NCBI GenBank assembly: GCA_022071945.1
Contig: JAJVIN010000047.1
Coordinates: 1-48,845, forward strand
Length of the DNA stretch: 48,845 nt
Origin: Thermoanaerobaculia bacterium
Lineage (GTDB): Bacteria > Acidobacteriota > Thermoanaerobaculia > UBA5066
Reading direction: 5' to 3'
Part shown: positions 17,923-26,865 of the stretch, piece by piece
Position numbering within the stretch: the stretch's first letter is position 1
Layout of the letters: the number at the start of each line of letters is the position of its first letter
The notes under the pieces: model-generated
The model's input: the letters and a program-made list of their open reading frames with translations, nothing else
Database searches by the model: none
What the model was told of the DNA's origin: nothing
Made by a program: the position numbers and the translations under genes

Positions 17923-19560
17923 CTACCCCTCCGCCTGGAACTCCGCTGAGCGCATCAGCTCCCGGACGAACCGCGGCCGATTGATGTCGTTGGCTCCGAC
18001 CTTGGACGCCCAGAAGGCCGCCCCTTCCGGATCGGCGGGGCGGCCAAGGATCGCAAGGTATGCGGCCTCGACGAAATCGCGAGGGCCCGCCTCGTTCGTC
18101 CTCGAAAGGAGCATTCTCGCCGCTCTTGCCTCGCCGGCGAAGGTCTCCCCCGCTGTCAGCCCTTCGGATTCAGGCTCGATGCCGAGACAGTCGAACAAGA
18201 CCTGTTTGCGGCCCTCGGGCACATCCTGGGGCGGCTCAGAGCGAGCCAGATCCGACAGGAGGGCGCGCACGAGGAGAAGCCGTCCGGCGAAGTGCTGCGA
18301 GAGCGGCCGTGAGTAGTGCGTGAGCGCCTCGGCATCGGGTCCGTGCCCAGCCGCCCCCACAAAGACGCTCCGGAGGAACTCTCCATCCTCGAGTTCCTCC
18401 CCGTCCCGGCACACCGCCAGAGAGATCTCCGTCGACTGGATCCGCCCCGAAACCCGCGGGAAGAACCGCGCCAGACCCTCCGCCACGTACCAGGGAACCT
18501 CAGAAGGAAACGGCCGGACGAAGTTCCGGAACTCGGAGCCCGACAGGACCGACTCGAGCAGAGTCAGCCGCGTCTCGAACCCTTTCTCGAGAATCCCGAG
18601 CTGGAAGGCGAGCGTCTCGGCGGATGGGTCTCCCCCGGTGAGCCGCCTGTACGCGTTCTTCACGAACTCTTCGTCGGAATCCGCCTGGCAGAGCGCGTCG
18701 AGTTCTCCGAGCGCCTCGCGGAGCGGGATCTTGCCGTGAACGACCCTGAAGGCACGGACATGCGGCTCGGCCACGCCCAGGCCCGAGAGGACCAACTCCA
18801 CGGCCACGGGATCGAGGGCCCTCGGGCGCACCCGAACCCGCCCGCTCCCGGGTTTTTGGGCCGTGATCCAGTAGTAGTGCGTCCCCTCGCCCCACTCGTC
18901 GACGATCGAAAGGCCCGTCCCGTCCAGGAGCCCGCGCGCCTCGGCCGTCGTGAACTTCTTCCCGTCGTAGGTTCCTGCGTCCTGCCCCCAAGGCGAGGCC
19001 CCGCGCCCGTCGACCTGGAATCTCAGAACGCCCCCTGGAGCGAGGACCCGTCCCGCCTCGCGCACATACGTTTCTATTGGCTCGACGGCCGGGATGTGCT
19101 GAAAGACGATGTACGAAAAGACGAGATCGAGACTCTCGTCCGCAAGGGGTTGAAGCGTGCCGTCCGTGACCCACGTTCGAGCCCGGGGAAAGTCGTGCAG
19201 GAATGCGGCCGACTTCTCGATCATCAGGGGAGAGATGTCGACACCGTATGCCTCGGCGATTTGTTCCGACAGGGGGGCCAGAAGCCGTCCGACCCCGCAC
19301 CCGATCTCCAGACCGCGAGCGGACGGGTCGAGCTCGATTCCGTCGAGGATCGGGTCGGAGAGCTCGCGGGCTCCCGACTCGCGAAACTCGGCTTCCGAGG
19401 CCGCGCTGCCGCTCGCGATATAGAACTGGTGATCCTCGGAGGCTCGCTTGTCCCAGTCACGCCGCATCTCGTCGGCCAGGGAGAGAGGGGCCTCCTCGAC
19501 CCAGGGAGCCTCGGCCTCGGCCCCCTCGCCCGGCTGTTCGTTGCGTCCGGTTTCCTGCAT
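17923..19560 (-). CDS. SAM-dependent methyltransferase fused to DUF4214 domains
   Basis: A 545-residue protein. After an acidic N-terminus, residues 30-230 are a class I methyltransferase with motif I LEIGCGVGRLLAPLSE, an acidic strand end (AYGVDIS) and FSYIVFQHIPAVEPI further on. Two DUF4214-like helical units follow (EFVKNAYRRLTGGDPSAETL near 280-330; DFVEAAYLAILGRPADPEGA near 490-545), with AEALTHYSRPLSQHF between them. DUF4214 occurs in secreted and surface proteins and in glycan clusters; its role here is unclear. The ATG lies 7 bases from TATCCT and has no Shine-Dalgarno site. The promoter is shared with the VWA gene on the other strand. Confidence 0.88.
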   Translation of the reverse strand: MQETGRNEQPGEGAEAEAPWVEEAPLSLADEMRRDWDKRASEDHQFYIASGSAASEAEFRESGARELSDPILDGIELDPSARGLEIGCGVGRLLAPLSEQIAEAYGVDISPLMIEKSAAFLHDFPRARTWVTDGTLQPLADESLDLVFSYIVFQHIPAVEPIETYVREAGRVLAPGGVLRFQVDGRGASPWGQDAGTYDGKKFTTAEARGLLDGTGLSIVDEWGEGTHYYWITAQKPGSGRVRVRPRALDPVAVELVLSGLGVAEPHVRAFRVVHGKIPLREALGELDALCQADSDEEFVKNAYRRLTGGDPSAETLAFQLGILEKGFETRLTLLESVLSGSEFRNFVRPFPSEVPWYVAEGLARFFPRVSGRIQSTEISLAVCRDGEELEDGEFLRSVFVGAAGHGPDAEALTHYSRPLSQHFAGRLLLVRALLSDLARSEPPQDVPEGRKQVLFDCLGIEPESEGLTAGETFAGEARAARMLLSRTNEAGPRDFVEAAYLAILGRPADPEGAAFWASKVGANDINRPRFVRELMRSAEFQAEG

Positions 19561-19566
19561 GGGTCG

Positions 19567-19573
19567 TAGGATA
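19567..19573. promoter_or_regulatory. Symmetric bidirectional -10 element for two leaderless genes
   Basis: TAGGATA reads TAGGAT on the plus strand (19567-19572) and TATCCT on the minus strand (19573-19568). Each hexamer is followed by exactly 7 bases and a start codon: GTG at 19580 on plus, ATG at 19560 on minus. The element is centred at 19570, exactly midway between the two starts. No Shine-Dalgarno sequence fits between element and start on either side. Confidence 0.65.
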
Positions 19574-19579
19574 AACCGC

Positions 19580-20671
19580 GTGGACTACCGATACGGGCAG
19601 CTTCCCCTCGACCTCCTCCGGTCGCTCCTGACGTTCGAGGAGCTCGTCCGGATGTTCCTGGAGCTCGTCTCGCGGCTGGGGGGCGACGTGGAGGCCGCTC
19701 TGGACGCGATGCGGGAGCTCCAGGAGATGGGCATCATCGGCGAGGACGTCGACCTTTCGGAGTTCCGGCGCATCCTGGAAGAGCGTGGCCTCGTCGGTGA
19801 CGACGGCAAGGGAAACCTCCAGCTTCTCGCCCCCGGGGAGCGCCGCATCCGAAAGGCGGCGCTGGAAGAGATCTTCTCCTCGCTGTCACGGTCCGGTCCG
19901 GGGTTCCACTCGATCCCGCGGCCCGGGTCGAGCATCGAGGTGATGCCGGAAACCCGGAAGTACGAGTTCGGGGACGACATCGCCAGGCTGGACGGCATCC
20001 GGACGGTCGCGAACGCCTCGCGACGCGACCTCGAGGACATCTCGTTGTCGCCGGAAGACTTCGAGGTCTTCGACGTCGAGGACCAGAGCGCCTGCGCGAC
20101 GGCGATTGCCATCGACATCTCGCACTCGATGATCCTGTATGGCGAGGACCGGTTCACTCCCGCCAAGAAAGTCGCCCTCGCCCTGACAGAGCTCATTTTG
20201 GACAAGTACCCGAAGGACACGATCGACATCGTCCTCTTCGGGGACCAGGCCGTTTCGGTCCCCACCGAACACCTCTCCAGGGCGAAGGTCGGTCCCTTCC
20301 ACACCAACACCAAGGCGGGCCTGGCCCTCTGCCGGACTCTCCTGAACAGGCGAAGGTCCCGGAACAAGCAGATCTTCCTCATCACCGACGGGAAGCCCTC
20401 CTGCATCCAGGAAGGCAGCCGTCTGTACAAGAACCCTTTCGGGCTCGATCTGAAGATCGTCAATCGGACGCTCGAGGAGGCCGAGCGCTGCCGCCGCGAG
20501 GAGATCCAGCTGACGACGTTCATGATCGCGACCGACGAGTACCTCGTGAAGTTCGTCGACACGCTGACCAAGGTGGCCCGGGGCCGGGCCTACTACGCCT
20601 CACCGGACGATCTCGGGACCTTCGTCTTCAGGGACTACATCCGGAACCGCAAGAAGCTGTTCCGCGGCTGA
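19580..20671 (+). CDS. VWA-domain protein (Mg-chelatase subunit D/CoxE-like)
   Basis: A 363-residue cytosolic protein. The N-terminal 170 residues are helical. The VWA domain occupies about 170-350: the metal-ion-dependent adhesion site DISHS (DxSxS), a Thr in HTNTKAGLAL, and ITDGKPS complete the site. EDRFTPAKKVALALTELILDKYPKDTIDIVLFGD is typical of partners of MoxR/Mg-chelatase ATPases, so it probably works with the AAA+ protein encoded at 7857-9413. GTG 19580 begins DYRYGQLPLDLLRSLL; the frame stays open upstream but into the promoter. It ends 4 bases before the convergent hydrolase gene. Confidence 0.9.
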   Translation: MDYRYGQLPLDLLRSLLTFEELVRMFLELVSRLGGDVEAALDAMRELQEMGIIGEDVDLSEFRRILEERGLVGDDGKGNLQLLAPGERRIRKAALEEIFSSLSRSGPGFHSIPRPGSSIEVMPETRKYEFGDDIARLDGIRTVANASRRDLEDISLSPEDFEVFDVEDQSACATAIAIDISHSMILYGEDRFTPAKKVALALTELILDKYPKDTIDIVLFGDQAVSVPTEHLSRAKVGPFHTNTKAGLALCRTLLNRRRSRNKQIFLITDGKPSCIQEGSRLYKNPFGLDLKIVNRTLEEAERCRREEIQLTTFMIATDEYLVKFVDTLTKVARGRAYYASPDDLGTFVFRDYIRNRKKLFRG

Positions 20672-20675
20672 CCCT

Positions 20676-21551
20676 TCAGGGGTCCGGCAGAAACGGGACC
20701 GTCCTCTCGAGAAGGCGGCGCGGGAGAGTCTTCTTCATCTCCCGCCGGATCTCGTCGGCGGTGGCCCTGAGCGAGAGGTGCGTCAGGACGATCACCTCGT
20801 TCTCGAAGAGGTCCGCGTGCTGGGCGATGTCCGAGACGTGCAGGTGGCCCCAGTGATGGGCCCGGTGGCTGTCCTCGGGATCGAAAAACGAGCATTCGAC
20901 CAGCAGCAGCCGCGCCCGGAAGAAATCGGCCGGAGCGGCGTCGAAGAGGCCCTTCGAGGCGTCTCCCGAGAAGGCCACGATCGGGTTCGAGATCTCCTCG
21001 CTGACGGCTTCCCCCGAGAGGATCCGGCCCCGGATCTCCTCCTCGGCGAGGCCCTGAAAGCGGGGCAAGAGCTTCCGCTTGCGTTCGGAAGCGATGAAGC
21101 CCAGGGCCGGAATCCTGTGAGGGGACCGAAAGGCGGTCACGCCGAGATCCCGGCGCACCTCGACCGTCTGTCCCGGGGCGAGCGGGGCGATGGCCGCGTC
21201 GTAGCTTGCGCCCTCGAGGCGCTGAAAGCGCTCGAGGATCTCTTTCCAGATGGCAACGGCGGAGGGTTCGGTCCAGATCGTCCCCGCGGGCAGGCGCAGC
21301 AGCCGGCGCTGGGACATCCAGTAGGGAACGCCGGCGGCGTGATCGAGATGGGCGTGGCTCAGGAAAACGTGCCGGGCCGGCACGAGGAGTTGCGGAGACC
21401 TCCCGAGATCGAAGCCGATTCCCAGTCCGGGAAAGAAGAAGTACGTCTCCCTCCCCGCGACCGAGACACCGGTGAGCTTGACCCCCGCGAAAGTCCGGGT
21501 GATGGGCGAGAGCCGTTCCTCCGCCTCGTTTACGCGAAGAGACATCATCAT
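20676..21551 (-). CDS. Metallo-beta-lactamase-fold hydrolase (RNase Z-like)
   Basis: About 291 residues. The zinc motif HVFLSHAHLDHAAGVPYW (HxHxDH) is followed by PNPIVAFSGDASKG-like spacing to the Asp ligand (VAFSGDAS) and a final His region (LVECSFFDPEDSHRAHHWGHLHVSD), the order seen in the RNase Z/ElaC branch. Possible roles are tRNA 3' processing or hydrolysis of a small-molecule ester; the exosite arm typical of RNase Z is not obvious. Three consecutive ATGs mark the start at 21551. A longer frame starting at 21638 would overlap the divergent GTPase gene and is unlikely. Confidence 0.82.
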   Translation of the reverse strand: MMMSLRVNEAEERLSPITRTFAGVKLTGVSVAGRETYFFFPGLGIGFDLGRSPQLLVPARHVFLSHAHLDHAAGVPYWMSQRRLLRLPAGTIWTEPSAVAIWKEILERFQRLEGASYDAAIAPLAPGQTVEVRRDLGVTAFRSPHRIPALGFIASERKRKLLPRFQGLAEEEIRGRILSGEAVSEEISNPIVAFSGDASKGLFDAAPADFFRARLLLVECSFFDPEDSHRAHHWGHLHVSDIAQHADLFENEVIVLTHLSLRATADEIRREMKKTLPRRLLERTVPFLPDP

Positions 21552-21615
21552 TCGGTGGGAATCCCAGGTAACGGGAAGACCTATACTCTCACGAACGAAT
21601 CCAGCGGGAGAGACG

Positions 21616-24600
21616 ATGGTCCTGTTCAACCATTCCACGCGGGAACTGACGGCAAAGATCGTCTTTTACGGCCCGGGTCTCTGCGGCAAGACGACGAACC
21701 TGAAGATCTTGCACGAGAAGCTGGACAAGCAGAGCGTCGGCAAGCTCCTCTCGCTCTCCACGGCACAGGACCGGACCATCTACTTCGACCTTCTCCCGGT
21801 CGAGCTCGGCAACATCAAGGGCTACACCGTGAGATTCCAGCTCTGCACGGTGCCGGGGCAGGTCTTCTACAACGAGACCCGCAAGCTGGTCTTGAAAGGC
21901 GTGGACGGCATCGTCTTCGTCGTCGACTCCCAGCCGGTGAGCCTCTCTCACAACCTCGAGTCGTTCCAGAACCTCAAGGACAACCTGGCCGAGCTCGACA
22001 GGCCCTTCGATCAGATACCGATCGTCATCCAGTACAACAAGCGAGACCTCGCCGGCGTCCTGTCGATCGAGGAGCTGCAAGACTCCCTGGCTTTTCGCTC
22101 GTACCCGTTCGTCGAGGCGATCGCGAACCAGGGCCCGGGCGTCGTCGAGACGTTCCGGCTCGTTTCCAAGCTGACCTTCACCGACCTGATGCGGAGGCTC
22201 CAGAAACCGGGAGGCATGGAGATCGCCGCCGATCTCCTGTTCGACAAGCCGAGGGTTCCGGTTCCCCGGCAGGAGCCGGATTCGGCAACCGTGCGGGTCG
22301 CCGGGGTCTCCGAAAGGCTCACGCCTCCTCCCGTCCCGGCCCTGACCCCGCCCCCGAAACCGAAGAGAGAGGATGCCTGGCTCCAGCTTCTCGGCCGCGA
22401 GGAGAAGAAGCCTTCGCCTCCGACCAACTCGGGACGGGACCTGCTCGGCATGGCGGTCGCGGCCTCGACGAAGCTCGAGCCCCCAAAGCACCCGCCAAAG
22501 ACCGTCGAGAACCCCTTCGACATCTCGTCGAGCTGGCCGGTCCAGGCGGGTACGGACGTCTTCGCACCGGGAGCAAGGGCGCCCCGGCCCCCCGTTCCGC
22601 CCCCGCCCGGGTCCCCGGCCGTGCCGCCGAGGCCGGTCTTTTACACCCGGCCTCACATTCCACCCGGACCGCCGTCCTCCGGCGTCCTGCTCCCGCCGCC
22701 ACCGCCGCCCCCGTATGCGGGTCCGCCGCTCGCCGCCCGCGATCTGGCTCCGGCTCAGGCGCCCATCGCGGTCCCCCCCGAGTGGTCCGCGCCCCTTCCG
22801 CCTCCACCGCCCCCAGCTCCCGTTTTCGCCCCTCCGCCGCCTCCGCCGGCCACGGCCGCAGCCATCCCGGAGGTCGATGCCGCCGCGGTGATGACACCGC
22901 CGAGGCCGGCAACGACGGAGGCCGAACCCCTGGCACCGCCGGAAGCCGACTTCAGGGAGCCCGCCTACTCGGCTCCCGAGCCGCCGTTCGAACCCATGTC
23001 AGCCGCCCCGGAGACGACGCAGGCGCCGTTCGATGTCGGGGCCGGAGAACCCGAACAGGAGCCCGTGCCCACCATGCGGATCCCGGTCTTCCCCGGCGGG
23101 AAGGCCTCGACACTCCTCGAGCCCCTGCCATCGGAACCGCCCGTGGCCGAGCCGGCCGCCGCGGACTCTGCCGCCGCCGTTCCCACGGCCGCCGTTCCGA
23201 CGGCCGCCGTTCCGACGGCCATCGTCGACGCGGAACCCCCTCCCTTCTCCTCGACTCCCGTTGAACTGGGCGCATCCTCTCAGCCAGCTGACCTCGACAT
23301 CGAGGCCCCGGTTCTCCTCGAGCCCCCGCCCCTGGCGGAACCCGCCGAGGCCGTGCCAGAGCAGGGTCCTGTCGTTGTGAGCGAGGCTGTTTCGGGTGGA
23401 GCGTTCGCTCCGGCGCTGCCGACCCCCGAGGTCGAGGTCGAAGAGACGGAAGCCATCACTCAGCAGATCCCCGTTCTACCGGTCTTCGAACTCCCTCAGG
23501 CGCCCCCCGTCGAGACCTCCGGACAGATCTTCTCGCTTTCGGCCCCTCTGCCCGAGGCTCTGGCGTCCGTGGCGGCTCCCGCGGAGCCGGCCCCAGCAAT
23601 CGGGAACCGGCTCGACGAGATCACGACCCGTCTCGATGAGCTGTCCTCACGGGCGCGAGTCGAGCCGCTCACGGAGAAGCTCGAATCCCTCGTTCTGCGC
23701 ATGGACGGAATCGAGCGGACTCTCGATGCCGGAGGCACCGCGAGAAAACAGGCTGAAATCGCGGAGCGGCTCGCAGCCCTGGAGACCCGCCTGGAGGAAA
23801 CCGCCGTCCAGCTCGCAGCCGAGGCGGCCGAAAAGGGGGAGGAGAACTCGCGCCGGGTCGCCTCGCTTTCCACCAGCGTCGGAGAGCTTCGCGACTCCCT
23901 CACGGGCCGCCTGGTTGCCGAAGGGCAGGCGCTGAAGGAGAGGCTCGAGGGTTTCGTCTCGGGACGCGAGGAAGACAGATCCCAGATCCTGGCTGCCGCC
24001 GACGCCGTGGCGGCTCAGAAGGTGGCGAGTGCGGCATTGGCGTCAGCCGATTCCGTGTCCTCTCTGAAGTCAGAGGTCGAGGTGCGGCTCTCCGCGCTGA
24101 AATCCGATCTCGACTCGATGGCATCGGCCTTGACCGTGCCGGCGGAGGGGATCCACGAGGTTCGAGTTGCGATCCAGTCCCTGAAGGACGAGCTCGCGGT
24201 CCTCGGGAACGCTCTGGCCGAAGAGTCAGAAGCACGCCGGATGGCCGAAAAGCGGCTGCAAGAGGAGCAGGACGCAGGCCTCGCCTCGCTGAAGGCGGAA
24301 CTCTCGGAGGCTCTGCAGGGACTTCGCGAGCGTCTGGAACAGATCCCGGCAGCGGTCACGAGAGAGACCGCCGCATCCGCTTCGGCGCTGGCCGGGTTCG
24401 AAAAGAGCACGAGTCTGAGATTCGAGGCTCTCGAGCAGACGACAGCGGAGCTGATGACTGTGGACAGTGTCTCCACTCTCCTGGATCTGAAGCTCGCGGC
24501 TCTGAAGACCGAGTTCCTGACCCAACTCGAGGAGGCGCAGAAGAGCCACAGGGAGTCCCTCGAAGCCGCCCTTGTCGAGACCAGGAAGGCGACGGACCGG

Positions 24601-24732
24601 GCCGCCTCCGCCGAAGGCAAGTCACGGCAGCTCTTTGGCCACCTCAGGCGCGCCCTCTCGGAGTTCGAGGAGGTCAGCTCGTCAGCTGAGAAAGAAAGCG
24701 GGGATCCTCCCGCCAGCCCGGCCGAGCCGTGA
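21616..24732 (+). CDS. MglA-like small GTPase with Pro-rich and coiled-coil extension
   Basis: A 1038-residue protein. Residues 1-195 are an MglA-type Ras-like GTPase: P-loop GPGLCGKT (19-26), a switch region with LLPVELGNIKGYTVRFQLCTVPGQVFYNETRKLVLKG, and NKRDL for guanine specificity. MglA proteins set the front pole in gliding or twitching bacteria. MglA usually ends near residue 195; here about 350 Pro/Ala-rich residues follow (with three AAVPT repeats), then about 350 residues of predicted coiled coil rich in Leu/Glu/Lys/Arg. No mglB lies in the window. GGGAG lies 5 bases before the ATG and TATACT at 21582-21587 gives a short leader. The 3' end overlaps the convergent era gene by 59 bases. 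Confidence 0.9.
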   Translation: MVLFNHSTRELTAKIVFYGPGLCGKTTNLKILHEKLDKQSVGKLLSLSTAQDRTIYFDLLPVELGNIKGYTVRFQLCTVPGQVFYNETRKLVLKGVDGIVFVVDSQPVSLSHNLESFQNLKDNLAELDRPFDQIPIVIQYNKRDLAGVLSIEELQDSLAFRSYPFVEAIANQGPGVVETFRLVSKLTFTDLMRRLQKPGGMEIAADLLFDKPRVPVPRQEPDSATVRVAGVSERLTPPPVPALTPPPKPKREDAWLQLLGREEKKPSPPTNSGRDLLGMAVAASTKLEPPKHPPKTVENPFDISSSWPVQAGTDVFAPGARAPRPPVPPPPGSPAVPPRPVFYTRPHIPPGPPSSGVLLPPPPPPPYAGPPLAARDLAPAQAPIAVPPEWSAPLPPPPPPAPVFAPPPPPPATAAAIPEVDAAAVMTPPRPATTEAEPLAPPEADFREPAYSAPEPPFEPMSAAPETTQAPFDVGAGEPEQEPVPTMRIPVFPGGKASTLLEPLPSEPPVAEPAAADSAAAVPTAAVPTAAVPTAIVDAEPPPFSSTPVELGASSQPADLDIEAPVLLEPPPLAEPAEAVPEQGPVVVSEAVSGGAFAPALPTPEVEVEETEAITQQIPVLPVFELPQAPPVETSGQIFSLSAPLPEALASVAAPAEPAPAIGNRLDEITTRLDELSSRARVEPLTEKLESLVLRMDGIERTLDAGGTARKQAEIAERLAALETRLEETAVQLAAEAAEKGEENSRRVASLSTSVGELRDSLTGRLVAEGQALKERLEGFVSGREEDRSQILAAADAVAAQKVASAALASADSVSSLKSEVEVRLSALKSDLDSMASALTVPAEGIHEVRVAIQSLKDELAVLGNALAEESEARRMAEKRLQEEQDAGLASLKAELSEALQGLRERLEQIPAAVTRETAASASALAGFEKSTSLRFEALEQTTAELMTVDSVSTLLDLKLAALKTEFLTQLEEAQKSHRESLEAALVETRKATDRAASAEGKSRQLFGHLRRALSEFEEVSSSAEKESGDPPASPAEP
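23173..23217 (+). repeat. Three tandem 15-bp repeats inside the GTPase-fusion gene
   Basis: GCCGCCGTTCCSACG occurs three times head to tail (23173, 23188 and 23203). In frame it encodes AAVPT three times within the proline-rich linker. It is a coding minisatellite that could vary in copy number between strains by slippage. Confidence 0.85.
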
Positions 24733-25567
24733 CGACGAGCTCCAGGTAGAACCGCCGACCAAAGGTGGCTTCCAGCTCGGTGCGAGCTTCCACGCCGCAT
24801 TCCTTGATGAGCCGTCCGCCCCGGCCAAGGACGATCTTCTTGTGACTCTCGCGGTCCACGACTACCTCGGCCCTGATCACGGTGATGTCCTTGCCGGGCC
24901 GGGGTGCCATCTCTTCGATCACCACTCCGAGCCCGTACGGGATCTCCTCGCGGGTCCGGTGAAGGAACTTCTCGCGGATGATCTCGGCGGCCCGCGCCAC
25001 CTCGGGGGAGGTCGTGAGGGTTCCAGCCGGATAGAGTTCGTCCCCCTCGGGCAGGAACTTGAAGAGGAGGCCCCTGAGGATTCCCAGGTTCTCCTGCGTG
25101 AGGGCCGAGATCGGTACCAGTTCGTCGAAGATCTTCCGCTCGGAGAGCGCGGCGAGCCGCGGCAGCAAGAGGTTCTTCTCGATCAGGTCGACCTTGTTGA
25201 GAACGGCGATCCTCGGTTGCGGCATTTTCCCGAAGAGGTCCAGGACGAACTCGTCGCCCTTACCGGACGGGACGGAAGCATCGATCACGAGGAGCCTCAG
25301 GTCGACCTCGCGGACTGCCTCTATCGCCTCGTCCACCATGATCCGGTTGAGGCGGTACAGGGGCCTGTGTATGCCCGGAGTGTCCACGAAGACGATCTGG
25401 CCTTCCTCCGCGGTGTAGATCCCGAGGACCCGTTTTCGGGTCGTCTGGGGCTTGTCGGAGACGATGGCGATCTTCTGTCCGACGAGGGCGTTGAGAAGGG
25501 TCGACTTGCCGGCGTTGGGCCGGCCCGCCACGGCCACCGTTCCCGAGTGTCTCGGCGCGTCCTTCAT
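24674..25567 (-). CDS. era: GTPase Era
   Basis: A 297-residue GTPase that binds 16S rRNA 3' ends and assists 30S ribosome maturation. G1 is GRPNAGKS (15-22); the switch I region has SDKPQTTRKRVLGIYT, G3 is DTPG, G4 is NKVD. The C-terminal half is a KH domain with the usual GRGGRLIKECGVEARTELEATFGRRFYLELVV pattern. Its ATG overlaps the stop codon of the CBS-domain gene as ATGA, making it the last gene of the phoH-ybeY-CBS-era operon. Its last 59 bases lie opposite the 3' end of the MglA-like gene. Confidence 0.97.
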   Translation of the reverse strand: MKDAPRHSGTVAVAGRPNAGKSTLLNALVGQKIAIVSDKPQTTRKRVLGIYTAEEGQIVFVDTPGIHRPLYRLNRIMVDEAIEAVREVDLRLLVIDASVPSGKGDEFVLDLFGKMPQPRIAVLNKVDLIEKNLLLPRLAALSERKIFDELVPISALTQENLGILRGLLFKFLPEGDELYPAGTLTTSPEVARAAEIIREKFLHRTREEIPYGLGVVIEEMAPRPGKDITVIRAEVVVDRESHKKIVLGRGGRLIKECGVEARTELEATFGRRFYLELVVTARPGWREDPRFLSQLTS

Positions 25568-26865
25568 TCGAAAGTCTTGACCTGGTGCTCGGCGGGAGGA
25601 GCTTTTCGAACCACGACCCTCTGGATCCGGCGCCGGTCGGCCTCCTCGACCTCGAAGAGGAGTCCGGCCACGGTCAGGTTCTCACCCACCCGCGGAATGT
25701 GACCGAGGCGCTCGGAGACGAATCCGGCGACCGTACCCGACTCCGATTCGGGGAGCTTGGTCTCGAAGAGGCTCTCGACCTCCGACACCCGGACTCTCCC
25801 GGCGAGCGAGTAGCTGCCGTCCTGCTGGCTGACGACGGGGTCCAAGGAGTCCTCGTGTTCGTCGGCGATCTCTCCGACCAGCTCCTCGATGCAGTCCTCG
25901 ACGGTGACGAGGCCGGTGACGGCGCCGTACTCGTCGACGACGATGGCCATGTGAGTCCGGGTCCGGCGGAACTCGCCCAGGAGGGTCGAGATCACCTGGG
26001 ACTCCGGCACGAAGAGCACTTCGCGCGAGAGAGGCCGGATCGTGGCGGGGGGTTCGGCGGTCCGGAGAACGCTGAAGACGTCCTTGACGTGAACGACGCC
26101 GACCGGCTTGTCGAGCTGACCCTCGACGAGGGGGATCCGGGTGTACTTGGTCTTGACGAAGAGGTCCGCCACGTCGTCAAGCGGGGCATCCGCCTCGGCC
26201 ACGACCATGTCGGGCCGGGGGGTCATGACCTCGCCGACTGTCCGGTCTCCGAAATCGACGGCCCGGGAAACGAGTTCCTCCTCGTGTTTTTCGAGGATCC
26301 CCTCTTCCCGCGCGACGTCGAGGAGAGCCCGGACCTCGGCATCCTTCGTGACGGAATCCCGGGGCGCCGGGCCGGAAGCCCCCGGGTCGTCGTGTTCTTC
26401 CGACTCCTTGACGAGGAGCCGGGAGAGAAACGGCGTGAGAGGCGCCGACAGGAGCCCCACGACCGGGATCAGCCAGACGAAGTCCTTCAGAAGGGCGTCC
26501 GCGCCGCGGCGCAGGACGAGTCTGATGACGAGAGTCTCGAGGAGTGCCCAGCCGAAGAGGATCGCGAGCGCGGCCACCAGCCAGGGCTCGGGAGACTGGA
26601 AAGCGGCCAGGGCCGTCCCGAGCGAGAGAAGCCCTCCCAGAACGGCGGCCTGAGCCGTCACCCTCACCGCCACCCTGGAGACCTGGACGTTGCCGGAAGC
26701 GAGGATTCTCTGGAATCGCTCCGGGTGCTCCTCGAGGAGCGCCTTGCGCCGGATCGTCGAGAGGCTCTCGAGAGCCTGCGCGAAGACGGAGAGCAGCATG
26801 TAGACGATCGAGCAGCCTGCCGCAAAGAGCAGCGCCAGGCCGGCTCCCACCGAGAAGAAGTTCAT
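25564..26865 (-). CDS. HlyC/CorC (CNNM-like) CBS-domain membrane protein
   Basis: A 433-residue inner-membrane protein. Residues 1-160 hold about four hydrophobic segments in the place of the DUF21/CNNM transmembrane domain. Then [34 protein letters not shown] leads into a CBS pair (about 200-325) with typical TRIPLVEGQ and [16 protein letters not shown], followed by the CorC/HlyC C-terminal domain ([19 protein letters not shown]). Such proteins are linked to Mg2+/Co2+ efflux, or in this operon to ribosome-associated gene order. The transmembrane part is divergent from the usual DUF21 pattern. Its start overlaps the ybeY stop codon and its stop overlaps the era start. Confidence 0.9.
   Translation of the reverse strand: MNFFSVGAGLALLFAAGCSIVYMLLSVFAQALESLSTIRRKALLEEHPERFQRILASGNVQVSRVAVRVTAQAAVLGGLLSLGTALAAFQSPEPWLVAALAILFGWALLETLVIRLVLRRGADALLKDFVWLIPVVGLLSAPLTPFLSRLLVKESEEHDDPGASGPAPRDSVTKDAEVRALLDVAREEGILEKHEEELVSRAVDFGDRTVGEVMTPRPDMVVAEADAPLDDVADLFVKTKYTRIPLVEGQLDKPVGVVHVKDVFSVLRTAEPPATIRPLSREVLFVPESQVISTLLGEFRRTRTHMAIVVDEYGAVTGLVTVEDCIEELVGEIADEHEDSLDPVVSQQDGSYSLAGRVRVSEVESLFETKLPESESGTVAGFVSERLGHIPRVGENLTVAGLLFEVEEADRRRIQRVVVRKAPPAEHQVKTFE

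Noticed and set aside
23173-23217. Tandem 15-bp repeats as a CRISPR-like or regulatory array
   Set aside because: No spacers; the units are in frame and encode AAVPT in a proline-rich linker.
20778-23264. 828-codon plus-strand frame
   Set aside because: It runs antisense through the RNase Z-like gene and out of frame through the GTPase gene; no motifs and low-complexity Arg/Pro/Gly content.
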